A stretch of DNA of 64,000 nt from Aliiroseovarius sp. S1123. Its GTDB lineage: Bacteria; Pseudomonadota; Alphaproteobacteria; Rhodobacterales; Rhodobacteraceae. Of the stretch, positions 46,851-55,795 are shown in pieces; positions within the stretch are counted from its first letter, which is position 1, and each line of letters begins with the position of its first letter. A program made the position numbers and the translations under genes. The stretch spans positions 62,001 to 126,000 of the forward strand of contig NZ_JALKBE010000003.1 in assembly GCF_023015885.1 (NCBI RefSeq), in the 5' to 3' direction. The notes beneath the pieces were generated by a model. The model saw only the letters and a program-made list of their open reading frames with translations. It was not told where the DNA came from and ran no database searches.

Positions 46851-48926
46851 ATGAGCCATAATCAGGCATCGGGGCAGACAGTCGAAAACACTCAGATTGC
46901 GGCGTTGCAGCCGGGTGAAAAACTGCTGCGCGACCAGTATGAGATCATTCGCTTTCTGAACAATGGCGGTTTTGGCATCACCTATCTGGCGCGCGACAGC
47001 CTGAACCGCAATGTCGTCATCAAAGAATGCTATCCAGGTGCTTTGTGCCGCCGCGTCGGCAACAATGTCGAGGCCTCGGACCCGGCTTTTGAAGAAGATC
47101 TAAGATCAATTATTGGGCTGTTCATTCAAGAAGCCCGCAACCACGCGCGTCTGGTTCATCCGAACATCGTGAATGTGCATCAGGTCTTCGAAGACAACCA
47201 GACTGCTTATATCGCCATGGATCTGATCAATGGCGGTGATCTACTTGATTATGTTCAGGATAAACGCAACACGGTGACACCGGACTTCATCGTGAAAGTC
47301 ACCGAGAAGATGCTGTCGGCGATCTCGTTCATCCATGACAACGGGATGCTGCATCGCGATATTTCGCCCGACAACATCCTGATCGACGAAGACGGCGAGC
47401 CGGTTCTGATCGACTTCGGCGCGGCGCGGGAACGCGCGGCAAATCGCTCGGCGGCGCTGCTGACGCTGCGGGTGATCAAGGACGGATATTCTCCGCACGA
47501 ATTCTATGCGCGCGGCGCCGATCAGGACGCGACAAGCGATCTGTATGTCTTGGCGGCCACGCTCTATCACGCCATCAGCGGCGAACGCCCGATCGATGGC
47601 AAGTCGCGCCTCGAGGCATTCAACGCCGGCGAAACAGATCCCTATACACCGCTGTCTGGCCGCTTCGACGGCTATCCTGACGGCTTTCTGGAAGCCTTGG
47701 ACAAGGCGATGGAAGTGCACATCGTTAACCGTCCGCAATCAGCACTGGAATGGCTGCGGATGTTCCGAGGCCCGGCCGTTGTGTTCGAGGAATTTGGCTA
47801 TCGACCCAGCTCGGTGATCGTGGCGCTGGAACGCCCGGAAGACCGCAAAGCGGACTCGGAAAACGCCGAAGCAATCGTTACCGCGCTTCTGTCTAGCAAC
47901 GATGATGTCGCAACAACCGCGCAGTCAGAAGGGCTGACGCAGGCACAACCCAAAAGCGATCCGTCGGTCACAGTTGTCAAAAACAGCTCAGGCGGAGGCG
48001 GCAAGGCCATTGCCGGTGTGATCGCTCTGGTCGTGCTTGGTGCTGGCGGATACTTTGCCTTTAGTGGATCCGACGGAACCGATGGCTCTGACCCGGTCGA
48101 GGTAGCAGCTGTTACCCCGGCACCGGTCGCACCTGCACCGACGCCCGAACCAGAAGCCAAGCCCGTTGTTGATACGGCACCCGCTGCCGCAGTTGAAGCA
48201 TCACCCGCAGCGGCGGAAGACAGCGCGACCGATGCCATTGGCGCCGAAACCGCTGAGGCTTCTGTTCCCGCGGCACCTAAGACGGTCCCGGCACCTGCCC
48301 CCGTCGCAGCCGAGGATCTGTTAGAGCAGCAGATCGCCTTTGGCCACTGGGACGTCGAGATTCCTTTCGCCACCAGCACCCGCCGCCTGTCCACGGGCAG
48401 CGCTGTTGCGATCACCGGCGTTGATCCGAAGCAGGACTTGTCAATCATCGGGAACTGGGTCAGCCGCGGCGCCGTGATTTACACGATCAATGGTGAACCT
48501 GTCACTGACGGCGCCAGCTTTGTGACCCAAATTCTGAACGATGTTAAGGTCGATCCAGACGGGTATATCCGCGTCGGCGCGCGCTATCGCGCCAACAGCA
48601 GCACACGTCCGTTGAACGGCCTGCTTGCATTGCCCGCGATCCGTTTCTTTGGGCTTGAGAATGGCGTAACCTTGACGGCACATAACGCAGACAATGGCAA
48701 CTGGGCGGTTAGCGTCACCCGCTTGCCCGCAGACTATGCCGACGGTCTGCGCGTCGGCGACATCCTGTTGTCTGAAAACACGACGGGTCAGCAAATCAAC
48801 GCCATCGAAAGCTTTGATCGCATTCTTGAAACCCTCGTCGCTGACGGCGTGTCCCAAGCACGCCTGACCGTCTTGCGCGAAGGCGGTGAGGTTCAGGTCA
48901 CCATGCAACTTGCAGGGAGATCCTGA
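46851..48926 (+). CDS. Transmembrane Ser/Thr protein kinase with periplasmic PDZ-like domains
   Basis: 691 residues. Kinase domain about 30-310: glycine loop LNNGGFGITYLA, catalytic Lys58 in VVIKECYP, HRDISPDN (Asp170) and DFGAARE (188-190), all intact. One membrane span at about 386-405 (AIAGVIALVVLGAGGYFAF), then a Pro/Ala/Glu-rich stretch, then about 500-691 with two PDZ-like units (GAVIYTINGEPVTDGASF; GLRVGDILLSENTTGQ). Resembles PpkA-type kinases of type VI secretion regulation. The kinase faces the cytoplasm and the PDZ part the periplasm. CAGGTAAG lies upstream of the start. Confidence 0.88.
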   Translation: MSHNQASGQTVENTQIAALQPGEKLLRDQYEIIRFLNNGGFGITYLARDSLNRNVVIKECYPGALCRRVGNNVEASDPAFEEDLRSIIGLFIQEARNHARLVHPNIVNVHQVFEDNQTAYIAMDLINGGDLLDYVQDKRNTVTPDFIVKVTEKMLSAISFIHDNGMLHRDISPDNILIDEDGEPVLIDFGAARERAANRSAALLTLRVIKDGYSPHEFYARGADQDATSDLYVLAATLYHAISGERPIDGKSRLEAFNAGETDPYTPLSGRFDGYPDGFLEALDKAMEVHIVNRPQSALEWLRMFRGPAVVFEEFGYRPSSVIVALERPEDRKADSENAEAIVTALLSSNDDVATTAQSEGLTQAQPKSDPSVTVVKNSSGGGGKAIAGVIALVVLGAGGYFAFSGSDGTDGSDPVEVAAVTPAPVAPAPTPEPEAKPVVDTAPAAAVEASPAAAEDSATDAIGAETAEASVPAAPKTVPAPAPVAAEDLLEQQIAFGHWDVEIPFATSTRRLSTGSAVAITGVDPKQDLSIIGNWVSRGAVIYTINGEPVTDGASFVTQILNDVKVDPDGYIRVGARYRANSSTRPLNGLLALPAIRFFGLENGVTLTAHNADNGNWAVSVTRLPADYADGLRVGDILLSENTTGQQINAIESFDRILETLVADGVSQARLTVLREGGEVQVTMQLAGRS

Positions 48927-49123
48927 CACCAACCAATGACCTGACTGCCAGATAGTGTTTCCTGCGAGCCCATGCGGCTCGGGCGGGTGTTGGATCCGCC
49001 GCAGAAATTAGCAAGTAACCGAGTATCCACATCAAACTCTGTCTGGGCATCCTGCCCGACTGGAATGAGACGTCATGAACCAAGGCCTTTGCCTTGGCGA
49101 AGAGAGTGAAAGGTGAAGTTGCC

Positions 49124-50050
49124 ATGTTCAAATACAAAAGCCCGCTGAGCCGGCTGCTTGAAGGTAGCGCTAAACACGCGAACAAGGACGATTCCCACGA
49201 GGATGATCGCGACGAAGCCACGGAAGAGCCCATTGCCGATCTGAACGCCCTTCGTCAGGTTTTGGCCGGTGGCAATCTGGCCGCCGAAGCAGAGTCCGAG
49301 GCCGAAGACCCCGCAGAAGAGCTGATTGCGGAAGATATTCAGATCGACGAGATCCGCGCCCAAGACATCGCACCGCTCGTGGTCGAAGATGTTCCTCAGG
49401 ATATCCCTATGGTCGAGGACAGCACCCCGGCCGAGGACGATGCCGCAGATGCAATTGTGAACACGATTCTGGCTGAAGATCTGCCCGGTCGGACCCCAAG
49501 CATCGAACTGACGGAAACGCCGGAAGTCGCAGAGATCCCGCAGGTCGAAATTGCGCCCGAACCGGTACAAGCTGAAGCCCCTACCCCCTCTACCGATCGA
49601 AGCGAACGTGTCAAAACCACGTTCCTAGGCTTCGAACGTCCCGACGCGCATGTGCAGGACAGCATGGACGCTGCCCCTGTGCCGAAGCAAGCGGTTGAGC
49701 AGAACACCTTCCCAGTAGGGTGGCTGGTCGTCACTCAGGGGCCGGGTCGCGGCACCAGCTTCACGCTGATCGCAGGATTGGCTCAGATTGGCCGCAACGA
49801 TGATCAAGCGGTTCAGCTGGACTTTGGCGACAACGGCATTTCGCGTGCCGGACACGCTGTTGTGGCTTACAACACTGAAGATCGGACCTGTTACTTGGGA
49901 CATGGCGGCAAGGCCAATCTGGTCCGTCTGAATGGCGGCCCGGTTCTGAGCACGGTTCCCCTGACAAATGGCGATATGATCCGCATCAGCGACACCACCC
50001 TGCGGTTTGTGTCGTTCTGCGACGACGGCTTCGACTGGCAGGACAGCTAA
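49124..50050 (+). CDS. FHA-domain phosphothreonine-binding protein
   Basis: 308 residues. The first 200 are acidic and low in complexity. From about 205 an FHA domain follows: GRGTSFTLIAGLAQIGRNDDQ, ISRAGHAVV, LNGGPV and LTNGDMIRI. The GR, SxxH-like and NG signatures needed to bind phosphothreonine are present. ATG at 49124 has AAGGTG upstream; a TTG 30 bases earlier is possible. It follows the kinase after 197 bases that include a small CGAGCC/GGCTCG hairpin (48965-48981), and precedes the phosphatase by 2 bases. Confidence 0.85.
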   Translation: MFKYKSPLSRLLEGSAKHANKDDSHEDDRDEATEEPIADLNALRQVLAGGNLAAEAESEAEDPAEELIAEDIQIDEIRAQDIAPLVVEDVPQDIPMVEDSTPAEDDAADAIVNTILAEDLPGRTPSIELTETPEVAEIPQVEIAPEPVQAEAPTPSTDRSERVKTTFLGFERPDAHVQDSMDAAPVPKQAVEQNTFPVGWLVVTQGPGRGTSFTLIAGLAQIGRNDDQAVQLDFGDNGISRAGHAVVAYNTEDRTCYLGHGGKANLVRLNGGPVLSTVPLTNGDMIRISDTTLRFVSFCDDGFDWQDS

Positions 50051-50052
50051 GC

Positions 50053-50838
50053 ATGTTGGCCAACCCGGCATATGATATCGCCCTCGTGGCGGATCAGGGC
50101 AAACGTGACGCTCAGGAAGATTCCATTGCTGCGCGTTTCTTTGATGCCTTGGATTCCGGCTATGTCGTCATTGCAGACGGCATGGGTGGGCATGATGCCG
50201 GGGATGTTGCCTCGGGGCTTGTAAAGACCACGTGGCAGACCGAACTTGATGACCTGTTGGAAAATGGCGTGTGTGGTGATGATCAGGTGACAGAAAACCT
50301 GACCCAGATCGCACTGCGCACCAACGATGCCGTGGCAGCCTATCTGGAAGAAAACGACTCGGAACTGCGGATGGGTTCGACCCTGCTGGGCGTGCTGTTG
50401 CGCGGCAAGCATATGAACTGGGTTTCGGTCGGGGACTCGCCGCTGTATCTGTGCCGCAACGGCTTCATGATGCAGATCAACGAGGACCACTCGATGGCCC
50501 CGATGATCGACGCGCAAGTCTCGGACGGCACCCTGTCCGAGGAAGAAGCCCGCACCCATCCTGACCGCAATCAGCTGACTTCGGTGATCATGGGCGCCCC
50601 CGTGCCCAAGCTGGACTGCCCCGAAGCGCCGGTTGAACTGGCCAAAGGAGACGTGATTTTGGCAGCAAGCGATGGGCTTCAATATCTGGACAACGACCAG
50701 ATCCAGTCCCTTGCCAACACCTACAAAGATCACCCCGCCCGTGACTTGGCGGTAGCCCTTGTTCAGGCACTTCGCGCCAAATCCCACCCTGATCAGGACA
50801 ACGTCACGATCGCCGTGATCAAGCCCCTGAACATCTGA
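50053..50838 (+). CDS. PP2C-family protein phosphatase
   Basis: 261 residues, a minimal PP2C. Metal-binding aspartates occur in DQGKRDAQEDS, VIADGMGGHDAGD and HPDQDNVTIAVI; LLGVLLRGKHMNWVSVGDSPLYL is the core beta block. It would reverse phosphorylation by the upstream kinase. Two bases separate it from the FHA gene. Cytoplasmic, with no TM or signal. Confidence 0.92.
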   Translation: MLANPAYDIALVADQGKRDAQEDSIAARFFDALDSGYVVIADGMGGHDAGDVASGLVKTTWQTELDDLLENGVCGDDQVTENLTQIALRTNDAVAAYLEENDSELRMGSTLLGVLLRGKHMNWVSVGDSPLYLCRNGFMMQINEDHSMAPMIDAQVSDGTLSEEEARTHPDRNQLTSVIMGAPVPKLDCPEAPVELAKGDVILAASDGLQYLDNDQIQSLANTYKDHPARDLAVALVQALRAKSHPDQDNVTIAVIKPLNI

Positions 50839-50871
50839 AACGACGCTTCTAACTAAGGACCCAAAGGAAAT

Positions 50872-52134
50872 ATGAGAAACCTTTTCTTCGCATCCGGTCT
50901 GGCCCTGACTGCAATCTCCGGTTCTGCCTTCGCCCAAGAGGCGTGCTCGAATTATGTGGTCGAACGCGGCGACAGCCTGCGCCAGATTTCGCTGCGTGTG
51001 TACGGCAGCACGGATTTTCGGGCGATTTACAACGCGAACAAGGATGCGATCGGGAAAGACCCCAACATCATCCGCTTGGGCATGACTTTGAAGATCCCCT
51101 GCCCGACCGCGCTTGCCGCATCAAAAGCAGCGACTGTCACAGAGGCCGAGAAAATGGCCCGTGACATGTCGGCCGAGCTGATTGCCGAGGCCGAAGCCCG
51201 CGCCGCCGCAGCCATCGCCGAGGCCGAAGCCCGCGTTGCGAATGCCGAAGCAGAAGCGTTGAAAGCCAGCGAAGAAGCCGTCGCCGCAGCCAAAGCAGAA
51301 GCTGCTTCTGCCATCGAAGCCGCCCGCGCCGAAGGTGCCGCGCTGATCCGCAAGGCGGCTCGCCCCGGGACGTCGCCCGTAGACGAGCGACAGATCCTGC
51401 TAATCACCGGTGGCAACTATGCCCCCTTCACCGACGAAGCCCTGCCCAATCGCGGCCTCTATACCAAACTGGTCGAGACCGCTTTCCTGCGCGCCGCACC
51501 CGAGCAAGCCTACAAGATCCAGTTCGTAAACGACTGGAGCTCGCATCTGGACCTTCTGATGCCAACCCTTGCGTTTGATGGCACGTTCCCTTGGTCGCGC
51601 CCCAATTGCGAAGAGGCTGAAGCCCTGTCGGAAAGCGACCGCAACCGCTGCGAGACCTATGATTTCTCGAATCCGTTCTACGAGGTGGTCGACACCTACT
51701 TCGCGCTGAACGGGTCGGGCTATGAAGAGGCGATGAGCCATGCTGATTTTGCCGGGACGACGATTTGCCGCCCCGAAGGCTGGTCGTTGACCCATATGGA
51801 CGCCGTTGGCCTGTATGAACCGGCCATCACGTTGCTCCGCCCCACCGAGCCGGATGCCTGTTTCGACGCTGTCGCCAATGGCACCGCCGATATCGTCGCG
51901 ATCGAAGCTCACCTCGCCGTCGAAGCCATCAGCCGCCTTGGCTATCAGGACGAGATTCTCGAAAATCCCAACTTGGCGGCAATCAAGGGTCTGAACGTAA
52001 TGACCCATGTGAACAACCCGGACGGGGAAGCGATCCTAGAGATCCTGAACCGCGGTCTGGAAATCATGCAACAATCTGGCGAATGGCGGGACATCGTGTC
52101 CACAGCTCTGCGCCACCAAATGGAAAATAGTTAA
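50872..52134 (+). CDS. Secreted LysM plus solute-binding-domain protein 1
   Basis: 420 residues. Signal peptide ending SAFAQ; a LysM domain about 25-80 (NYVVERGDSLRQISLRVYG through LGMTLKIPC) for peptidoglycan; an Ala/Glu coiled coil about 90-165; then a type-3 solute-binding domain (LLITGGNYAPFTDEALPNRG to the end). Cysteines in RPNCEEAE, RNRCETYD, TTICRPEGW and PDACFDAV are kept in its sister, suggesting two disulfides. No permease is nearby, so sensing is more likely than transport. Confidence 0.84.
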   Translation: MRNLFFASGLALTAISGSAFAQEACSNYVVERGDSLRQISLRVYGSTDFRAIYNANKDAIGKDPNIIRLGMTLKIPCPTALAASKAATVTEAEKMARDMSAELIAEAEARAAAAIAEAEARVANAEAEALKASEEAVAAAKAEAASAIEAARAEGAALIRKAARPGTSPVDERQILLITGGNYAPFTDEALPNRGLYTKLVETAFLRAAPEQAYKIQFVNDWSSHLDLLMPTLAFDGTFPWSRPNCEEAEALSESDRNRCETYDFSNPFYEVVDTYFALNGSGYEEAMSHADFAGTTICRPEGWSLTHMDAVGLYEPAITLLRPTEPDACFDAVANGTADIVAIEAHLAVEAISRLGYQDEILENPNLAAIKGLNVMTHVNNPDGEAILEILNRGLEIMQQSGEWRDIVSTALRHQMENS

Positions 52135-52173
52135 GGCCACATCAGGCCGATAAGAATACCTGGAGGATAGGAA

Positions 52174-53283
52174 ATGTTTAAACAAACTGCGAAAAAGCTC
52201 GCAATCGCGACAACTGCCGCTGTGGCCTTGTCGGCTGGCATGGCAAGCGCTCAGCAGGCCTGTACCAACTATACCGTTGCCGACGGTGACACGCTGGCGA
52301 CGATCGCAATCACGGCCTATGGCACCTCAAACTATCAGCAAATCTTCAACGCGAACCGTAACATCGTGAGCAACCCCAACGACCTCGAACAGGGTCTGGT
52401 GCTGGCTCTGCCCTGTGAGGATGGCAGCCTGCCCGACGGTCGTTCCGCGCAAGAAGTGATCGCCGCCGAGGAAAACCGCTTCGAGACCACCCGTCGTTCG
52501 AACGTCTATGAGCCCCCCATTCGACTGGTGACCGGAGGAAACTGGGCACCATTCAGCGATGAGGGCCTGAATGGTGGTGGCTTCGTCACTCGCTTGGCAA
52601 CGACTGCTTTGCACCGCGGTGGCAACTCGCGCGATTACTCGGTCAGCTTCGTCAGTGACTGGGGCGCGCACCTTGAAACCCTGTTGCCGTTGGGTGCCTT
52701 TGACATCTCGATGGCATGGTACATCCCGGATTGCAGCAACCGCACGTATGAATGGTCCGAGAACACACACCGCCGCTGCACGCAGCTGGATGGAACCGTA
52801 AGTGTGTACGATACCGTTGTCGGTTTCTACACCTTGCCGGAAAGCGAGTACGCACGTGCTGGCAGTTTCGAAGAATTTGAAGGTGCCACAATCTGCCGTA
52901 TGGACAGCTGGTTCACCCACGACCTTGAAGAAAAAGGTATGGTTTCTCCGAGAGTCGAGATGATCCGCCCGATTACAGCGCGCGAGTGTATTGATGCAGT
53001 TCTGAACGGAACGGCAGATATTGCTTCGTTCGAAGTTCAGCTGGCCGCCGACGCAATGTCAGATATGGGTCTGACTCAAGGCGAATTGGTTGAAAACCCG
53101 TTTGTGAACACCTTTGCAAGCCTGCGTTTCGTAACGCATAAAACCAACCCCTACGGCCGCCAGTACATTGCGATGCTGAACCGCGGTCTGAACGAAATGC
53201 GTGAATCGGGTGAATGGTACGCGATCATCTCGGACACTCTGCGCGAACATAACGAGCGCATGATGGCTGCTGCCGGCAACTGA
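52174..53283 (+). CDS. Secreted LysM plus solute-binding-domain protein 2
   Basis: 369 residues. Signal peptide ending GMASAQ, LysM domain (NYTVADGDTLATIAITAYG), then the same solute-binding domain as the preceding gene (LVTGGNWAPFSDEGLNGGG) without the coiled-coil spacer. The four matched cysteines are in IPDCSNRT, HRRCTQLD, ATICRMDSW and ARECIDAV. Last gene of the block, followed by a strong terminator. Paralogue of the 50872 protein; the ligand is unknown. Confidence 0.84.
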   Translation: MFKQTAKKLAIATTAAVALSAGMASAQQACTNYTVADGDTLATIAITAYGTSNYQQIFNANRNIVSNPNDLEQGLVLALPCEDGSLPDGRSAQEVIAAEENRFETTRRSNVYEPPIRLVTGGNWAPFSDEGLNGGGFVTRLATTALHRGGNSRDYSVSFVSDWGAHLETLLPLGAFDISMAWYIPDCSNRTYEWSENTHRRCTQLDGTVSVYDTVVGFYTLPESEYARAGSFEEFEGATICRMDSWFTHDLEEKGMVSPRVEMIRPITARECIDAVLNGTADIASFEVQLAADAMSDMGLTQGELVENPFVNTFASLRFVTHKTNPYGRQYIAMLNRGLNEMRESGEWYAIISDTLREHNERMMAAAGN

Positions 53284-53308
53284 TCATCGCAGCGGATCTG
53301 AAACAGAA

Positions 53309-53334
53309 ACGGCCGGCAATTCGCCGGCCGTTTT
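53309..53334. terminator. Strong terminator closing the kinase/LysM block
   Basis: A 9-bp stem ACGGCCGGC/GCCGGCCGT, 5-base loop, then TTTTCTTTT, 25 bases after the last LysM gene. On the minus strand it also has TTTCTG after the stem and could serve the convergent CBS gene. Confidence 0.88.
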
Positions 53335-53357
53335 CTTTTGCGTGCAGTCAAGTCGCG

Positions 53358-53765
53358 TTAGCTGTCTTGCGCCTCGGCATAGCTCAGCACCATGTCCCGC
53401 AGCGTGACCAGCCCACAGGCCGAACCATCATCGATGACCAAAGCGCGGCGGTGGTCCAGTCGCGACAGAAGTCGCACGGCGTATTTAACCGCCATGTGGT
53501 CAGCGACAGTCAGGGCGGGCTTGTCCATCACCTCGTAGACATTGGTGCGGTCCAGGGACTTGTTCACCGCAATCGCCCGCTCGGCAATCATCTCGATCGA
53601 GACGATGCCGTATTCATCATCCTCATGCCGCCGCTCGATCACCAGTGCGGTGACGCCCTTGGCGTCCATCTCGTTCACGGCTTCGCGCACGGTTGCCAGA
53701 CCACTGATCATATAGATCGTGCCCTGCATCACATCGCGGACCTTCTTCTTGTTATCGTCCATCAC
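53358..53765 (-). CDS. CBS-domain protein
   Basis: 135 residues, two CBS motifs and nothing else: residues about 10-65 (VRDVMQGTIYMISGLATVREAV, shown as two parts DVMQGTIYMI and TVREAVNEM) and about 75-130 (VYEVMDKPALTV, RRALVIDDGSACGLVTLRDM). Such proteins bind adenine nucleotides and regulate partners. Its start overlaps the PII-like stop by 4 bases, and it is the last gene of the DUF1538 operon. Confidence 0.88.
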   Translation of the reverse strand: MMDDNKKKVRDVMQGTIYMISGLATVREAVNEMDAKGVTALVIERRHEDDEYGIVSIEMIAERAIAVNKSLDRTNVYEVMDKPALTVADHMAVKYAVRLLSRLDHRRALVIDDGSACGLVTLRDMVLSYAEAQDS

Positions 53766-54115
53766 AAGTCCTCCTTGCTGATTTCCTCTTGGATCGAGGC
53801 GATCTGGCCAGACAGGCCGATTGCGTCCTCGATATCCAGTTGGAAGGCAACCCCGGTACCGGGATCTTCGTCAAAACGGCACGCGGCGCCGATGCTTTCA
53901 AGGATCAGGCGGCTGTGGTGTTCTTCGACCAGAAACAGAATTACGTCCCGCTGCCCCGCGACGGTCAACCCAAAGAAGCTCTTGGTCGGGTTGAGCCCTT
54001 CTCCGCGCGCCGAGGTGATGACGGTACACCCGGTTGCGCCCTTTTCGCGGGCCGCTTCGATGGCGGTGTCCGTCAGTTCATCCTGTGTCATCACAATGAT
54101 CAGTTTAAACTTCAT
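53762..54115 (-). CDS. PII-like signalling protein
   Basis: 117 residues. [19 protein letters not shown], then GATGCTVITSARGEGLNP, FFGLTVAGQRDVILFLVEE and a C-terminal VAFQLDIEDAIGL match the PII trimer fold (ferredoxin-like with a T-loop). The T-loop lacks the Tyr uridylylated in GlnB. It probably binds adenine nucleotides and controls the adjacent DUF1538 membrane proteins. The start is fixed by GGAGAGAACC and overlaps the end of the DUF1538 gene. Confidence 0.78.
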   Translation of the reverse strand: MKFKLIIVMTQDELTDTAIEAAREKGATGCTVITSARGEGLNPTKSFFGLTVAGQRDVILFLVEEHHSRLILESIGAACRFDEDPGTGVAFQLDIEDAIGLSGQIASIQEEISKEDL

Positions 54116-54902
54116 GGTTCTCTCCTTGGCTGTCTTTGTCGGCCTTGCGGCGCGATAGCCAGTTGCTGATTTGGGCATAGCCCATCACGGTAATCATGGG
54201 AAATAGGCTGGCCAAGGCAATCAGGCCGAACCCGTCCAGAAGGGGGCTGCGCCCCGGTACGGTGCTGGCAAGGCCCAGTCCAAGGGCCGCCACCAAGGGC
54301 ACCGTCACGGTCGAGGTCGTCACCCCGCCGCTGTCATAGGCCAGCGGAATGATCATGCGCGGGGCCATAAGCGTCTGGATCACGACGATCACATAGCCCA
54401 CGATCATGTATTGATAGAGCGGCGTGCCCGTCACGATGCGGAACGTCCCCACCGCAAGGCTGATCGCCACCCCAAAGGCCACGGCGATGCGCAGCCCATT
54501 GGCCTTGACCGCCCCACCGGATGCCTCCTGCGCTTTCAAGGCGACGGCGATCAGGGACGGCTCGGCGATGGTGGTCGTAAAGCCGATGGCAAAGGCAAAG
54601 ATATAGACCCAGTAGTAATCCAGCCATTGAACGACCCCGCCGGGCTCGATCCCAAGGAAGGCCGGATCGGTCAGCTGCGCGGCCATTTCGCGGCCCAGAG
54701 GGAACAGGGCAAGCTCGAGCCCCGACAGGAACAGCGCAAGCCCCAGCAGCACATAGAACATGCCCAAGGCTACTTTCTTGGGGTGGGGAATGGGTTTGCG
54801 CAGGATCACAAGCTGGAACAAGAGCAGCACCGCCGCAATGGGCAGCACGTCACGCACAACGCTAAGGAAGGTCCACAGAAGGTCAGTCAGGATCGTGATC
54901 AT
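54105..54902 (-). CDS. DUF1538 membrane protein B
   Basis: 265 residues with about six to seven membrane spans. Conserved DUF1538 blocks [59 protein letters not shown] (shown as [15 protein letters not shown]) and [16 protein letters not shown]. Homologous over its length to the next gene upstream, so the two likely form a heterodimeric or pseudo-symmetric channel or transporter. The C-terminal tail overlaps the PII-like start. Confidence 0.85.
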   Translation of the reverse strand: MITILTDLLWTFLSVVRDVLPIAAVLLLFQLVILRKPIPHPKKVALGMFYVLLGLALFLSGLELALFPLGREMAAQLTDPAFLGIEPGGVVQWLDYYWVYIFAFAIGFTTTIAEPSLIAVALKAQEASGGAVKANGLRIAVAFGVAISLAVGTFRIVTGTPLYQYMIVGYVIVVIQTLMAPRMIIPLAYDSGGVTTSTVTVPLVAALGLGLASTVPGRSPLLDGFGLIALASLFPMITVMGYAQISNWLSRRKADKDSQGENHEV

Positions 54903-55639
54903 GTCGCCACCACCAATCCGAACACCAGCACGAAAATGATTGGCATGAGCGAAGCAAAGGCGATCAACCCGAACCCGTCGATCATCGGGTTCCGTCCCTT
55001 GATGACCGAGGCCAGACCAACGCCCAGCGCCGTCACAAGCGGTACGGTGATGGTCGAGGTCGTGACACCCCCGCTGTCATAGGCGATGCCGATGATCTCG
55101 CGCGGGGCGATGGGGGTCAGGGCAACCACCATGATGTAGCCGCCAATGATCAGCCATTGAATCGGCCAGCCCATCAGGATGCGGAAGACGCCCAAGACCA
55201 AGGACGCACCGACGGACGCGGCCACGGTATAACGCAGCGCGGTGGCCATGAAGTTCATCTCGGCCTCGCTTTGGCCGATCACACCAGCCTCGGACATTAC
55301 GGTCGCGGCCTCGGCCCCGACGGCGATCAGGGCGGGCTCGGCAACGGTGGTGCCAAAGCCAAGGCTGAAGGCAAACAGGACAAGCAAGGGAAGCGAGCCA
55401 CGCAGGGCCAGTGCGTTCGCCAGCGCCTCGCCCAGTGGAAACAGCGCCATATCCAGACCACGGATAAACACCGTCAGACCCAGCAGGACAAACAGGAAGC
55501 CCAGCGCGAATTGCCCAATATTATCAATCGGTTGCTTCAAAACCACAAGCTGGAAAAAGCCCACGATCAGAAGGATCGGGGCAAGGTCGCGGGCGGTCCC
55601 GCCCAAATAGCCGAACAGCTTTCCAAGCGTATCGGTCAT
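54899..55639 (-). CDS. DUF1538 membrane protein A
   Basis: 246 residues, hydrophobic throughout. [52 protein letters not shown] and [16 protein letters not shown] parallel the downstream DUF1538 gene. Start MTDTLG at 55639 rather than 24 bases earlier, with AAGG upstream. It overlaps gene B by 4 bases. First gene of the four-gene operon; the substrate is unknown to me. Confidence 0.85.
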   Translation of the reverse strand: MTDTLGKLFGYLGGTARDLAPILLIVGFFQLVVLKQPIDNIGQFALGFLFVLLGLTVFIRGLDMALFPLGEALANALALRGSLPLLVLFAFSLGFGTTVAEPALIAVGAEAATVMSEAGVIGQSEAEMNFMATALRYTVAASVGASLVLGVFRILMGWPIQWLIIGGYIMVVALTPIAPREIIGIAYDSGGVTTSTITVPLVTALGVGLASVIKGRNPMIDGFGLIAFASLMPIIFVLVFGLVVAT

Positions 55640-55741
55640 ATGCCCCTTCCTGTGTCGCGCCATAGGTTATGCATTCATACCAAAGATGTAACAGCCATGT
55701 GGCAGCGGCGCGAGCCATGATTGAAATCAAACTACAATGGC

Positions 55742-55771
55742 AAAAAAACACCCCCGGACAAACCGGGGGTG
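55742..55771 (-). terminator. Terminator of the aldehyde dehydrogenase gene
   Basis: On the minus strand, a 9-bp CACCCCCGG/CCGGGGGTG stem with a 5-base loop is followed by seven T residues. Confidence 0.9.
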
Positions 55772-55795
55772 CATGTGTTCAGTCTGTGGCTTGGA

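Noticed and set aside
46851-50838. Kinase/FHA/PP2C genes as a type VI secretion locus
   Set aside because: No structural secretion gene (sheath, VgrG, Hcp, ClpV, TssM) is found in the window.
50872-53283. The two LysM proteins as ABC-transporter binding proteins
   Set aside because: No permease or ATPase gene is adjacent, and a terminator follows directly. The solute-binding fold alone does not show transport.
36458-53340. GTPase/kinase cluster as a genomic island integrated at tRNA-Pro
   Set aside because: The tRNA is close, but no integrase, transposase or repeat of the tRNA 3' end is seen at the right boundary, and a housekeeping-type cytochrome lies between.
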